Below, piece by piece: positions 63,197-64,000 of a stretch of 64,000 nt of DNA. Both the position numbers and the translations under genes were made by a program. The stretch covers positions 1 through 64,000 of the forward strand of contig NZ_CADCWD010000052.1 of NCBI RefSeq assembly GCF_902806315.1, given 5' to 3'. The DNA is from an uncultured Sphingosinicella sp. GTDB lineage: Bacteria > Pseudomonadota > Alphaproteobacteria > Sphingomonadales > Sphingomonadaceae. Numbering within the stretch: the first letter of the stretch is position 1; each line of letters opens with the position of its first letter. The notes under the pieces are model-generated. The model was given only the letters and a program-made list of their open reading frames with translations, searched no databases and had not been told where the DNA came from.

Positions 63197-63577
63197 ATGC
63201 GTTACCGCCCACCCGTCGGCGTTACTCCCCAGGTGCGGCGCCTTCGCAACAATCCGACAGATGCCGAGAAGGCAATGTGAAACCTGCTGCGCGAAAACTT
63301 CCCAGAACAGCATTTCCGCCGGCAGGTGCCCATCCGAGATTTCAAGGCCGACTTTGCCAGCCACCGGAGCAAGCTCGTCATCGAAGTCGATGGCGGGCAG
63401 CACGGTGAGACAAGTGATGAAGAGCGGACCAGGCTGATTGAAGCCGAAGGTTATCGCGTCGTCCGCTTTTGGAACCACGACGTGCTTGGCAACGCGGACG
63501 GTGTAGCAACTTCGATCGCCGAAGCCCTGCGCCGGCGCCACCCCACCCAACCCTCCCCATCAAGGGGAGGGCTTTAG
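63197..63577 (+). pseudogene. DUF559 endonuclease-like gene interrupted by an in-frame TGA
   Basis: From ATG 63197 the frame reads MRYRPPVGVTPQVRRLRNNP, TDAEKAM, then TGA (63278-63280), then NLLRENFPEQHFRRQVPIRD and on to the end. DUF559 proteins have a Trp at or next to the stop position, so TGG to TGA is the likely lesion. The nuclease-like core ADFASHRSKLVIEVDGGQH and the later YRVVRFWNHDVLGN are intact. The last 12 codons are encoded by the right inverted repeat. The track lists only the part from 63326. Confidence 0.75.
63536..63571. repeat. Right inverted repeat of the DUF559 cassette
   Basis: CGCCACCCCACCCAACCC followed by the hairpin CCTCCCC-ATCAA-GGGGAGG mirrors the left repeat. It overlaps the end of the DUF559 frame and stops two bases before the end of the convergent amidohydrolase gene. 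Confidence 0.8.
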
Positions 63578-64000
63578 CTGGCCGGCCGCGCCGCCTTCTG
63601 CTCCGCCACCATCGCAGCCACATCCTCCAGCAGCTTTCGCGCGTCGTAGACGATGCCGTCCTTCACCGTCCATCTGACGCCGCCCACCCGCTCCACCTTT
63701 CCGTCCTTGTCCAGCCGCTCGAAGCCGGTGCCGTAGAGCGTCTTGAAATTGTGCAGCGGGTTTTCCGGCGCGATCACCAGGTCGGCGAGCATCCCCGGCC
63801 GCACGACACCCATGGGCGGCTCGACCCCCTTGGGATCGTAGATGGCGTGGGCGCCATTGGTGGTCGCGGCCTGGATCACCTCCAGCGGCGAGAAGCCCGC
63901 CTCTTGCAGCATCTCCAGCTCCTGCACATAAGCAAAGCCCCAGGTCTGGTAGATATAGCCCGGGTCGGAGCCGGTCGTGACCCGCCCGCCCATATTCTTA
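63574..64000 (-). CDS. Amidohydrolase family protein, C-terminal part (5' end outside window)
   Basis: The frame runs off the right edge; the track ATG at 63993 is internal, since the frame continues with KN before it. The visible 141 residues include GGRVTTGSDPGYIYQTWG, with the metal-binding Asp of GSDPG, then PLEVIQAATTNGAHAIYDPKGVEPPMGVVRPGMLADLVIAPENPL, the standard end of the amidohydrolase superfamily. No N-terminus can be seen, so location and substrate are unknown. It converges with the DUF559 cassette. Confidence 0.88.
   Translation of the reverse strand, partial: KNMGGRVTTGSDPGYIYQTWGFAYVQELEMLQEAGFSPLEVIQAATTNGAHAIYDPKGVEPPMGVVRPGMLADLVIAPENPLHNFKTLYGTGFERLDKDGKVERVGGVRWTVKDGIVYDARKLLEDVAAMVAEQKAARPAS

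Overview
The window is a GC-rich chromosomal segment that most resembles a sphingomonad (Alphaproteobacteria, Sphingomonadaceae). The evidence is the dnaN/recF/gyrB neighbourhood, a PEPxxWA-CTERM protein, class I polyhydroxyalkanoate genes, a sphingomonad-style hemerythrin/small stress protein pair, many GTG/TTG starts, and long antisense shadow ORFs. No rRNA, tRNA, CRISPR array, phage or complete insertion sequence was seen.

Layout. 1-4.6 kb: end of dnaN, an AbrB/PemK-type toxin-antitoxin pair wedged before recF, then gyrB. 4.6-11.8 kb: DUF3616 protein, P1 peptidase, ChaN-like protein, and two parts of the ligase-associated DNA repair set (metallo-beta-lactamase exonuclease and Lhr-type helicase). 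A third part, PdeM, lies at 20.8 kb, and no ligase gene is present. 12-15 kb: three small exported low-complexity proteins, one apparently frameshifted, and a bactofilin operon. 15-20.4 kb: mntR with its own operator-like palindrome, a YihY/BrkB membrane protein, an exported dipeptidase overlapping a hybrid histidine kinase, and an hsp20 gene with a heat-shock-type promoter and a ROSE-like RNA thermometer. 20.6-26 kb: PHA synthase, phasin (with two identical 12-bp boxes), clpS and murA. 26-36 kb: aldo/keto reductase with divergent LysR regulator, amidohydrolase, DUF445 protein, RND efflux pair, a GlsB-like protein and decayed gene pieces. 36-40.7 kb: nucleotide-sugar dehydrogenase, Rrf2 regulator with an FAD/NAD(P) protein, and a PEP-CTERM protein.

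The most unusual part is 40.7-56.4 kb. A sensor kinase and a sigma-54 activator are transcribed away from a long export operon: a 49-residue membrane peptide, a HlyD-type adaptor, one MacB-class ATPase, an exported Rid-family protein without the usual active-site Arg, and four tandem paralogous double-FtsX permeases of about 830 residues each. A near-consensus -24/-12 promoter sits in front of the operon. Four copies of TGTYCG-N4-CGRACA, in two pairs, flank that promoter and the adaptor start. This looks like one self-contained, signal-controlled exporter or envelope-remodelling system with unknown cargo.

56.4-64 kb: a small membrane protein, a stress pair (hemerythrin) with a possible EcfG promoter, CinA-domain amidase overlapping NAD synthase, a glycosyltransferase fused to UDP-galactopyranose mutase, a broken DUF559 endonuclease gene enclosed by inverted repeats, and a truncated amidohydrolase at the right edge.

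All calls rest on reading the sequence and the supplied translations. No database search was run.
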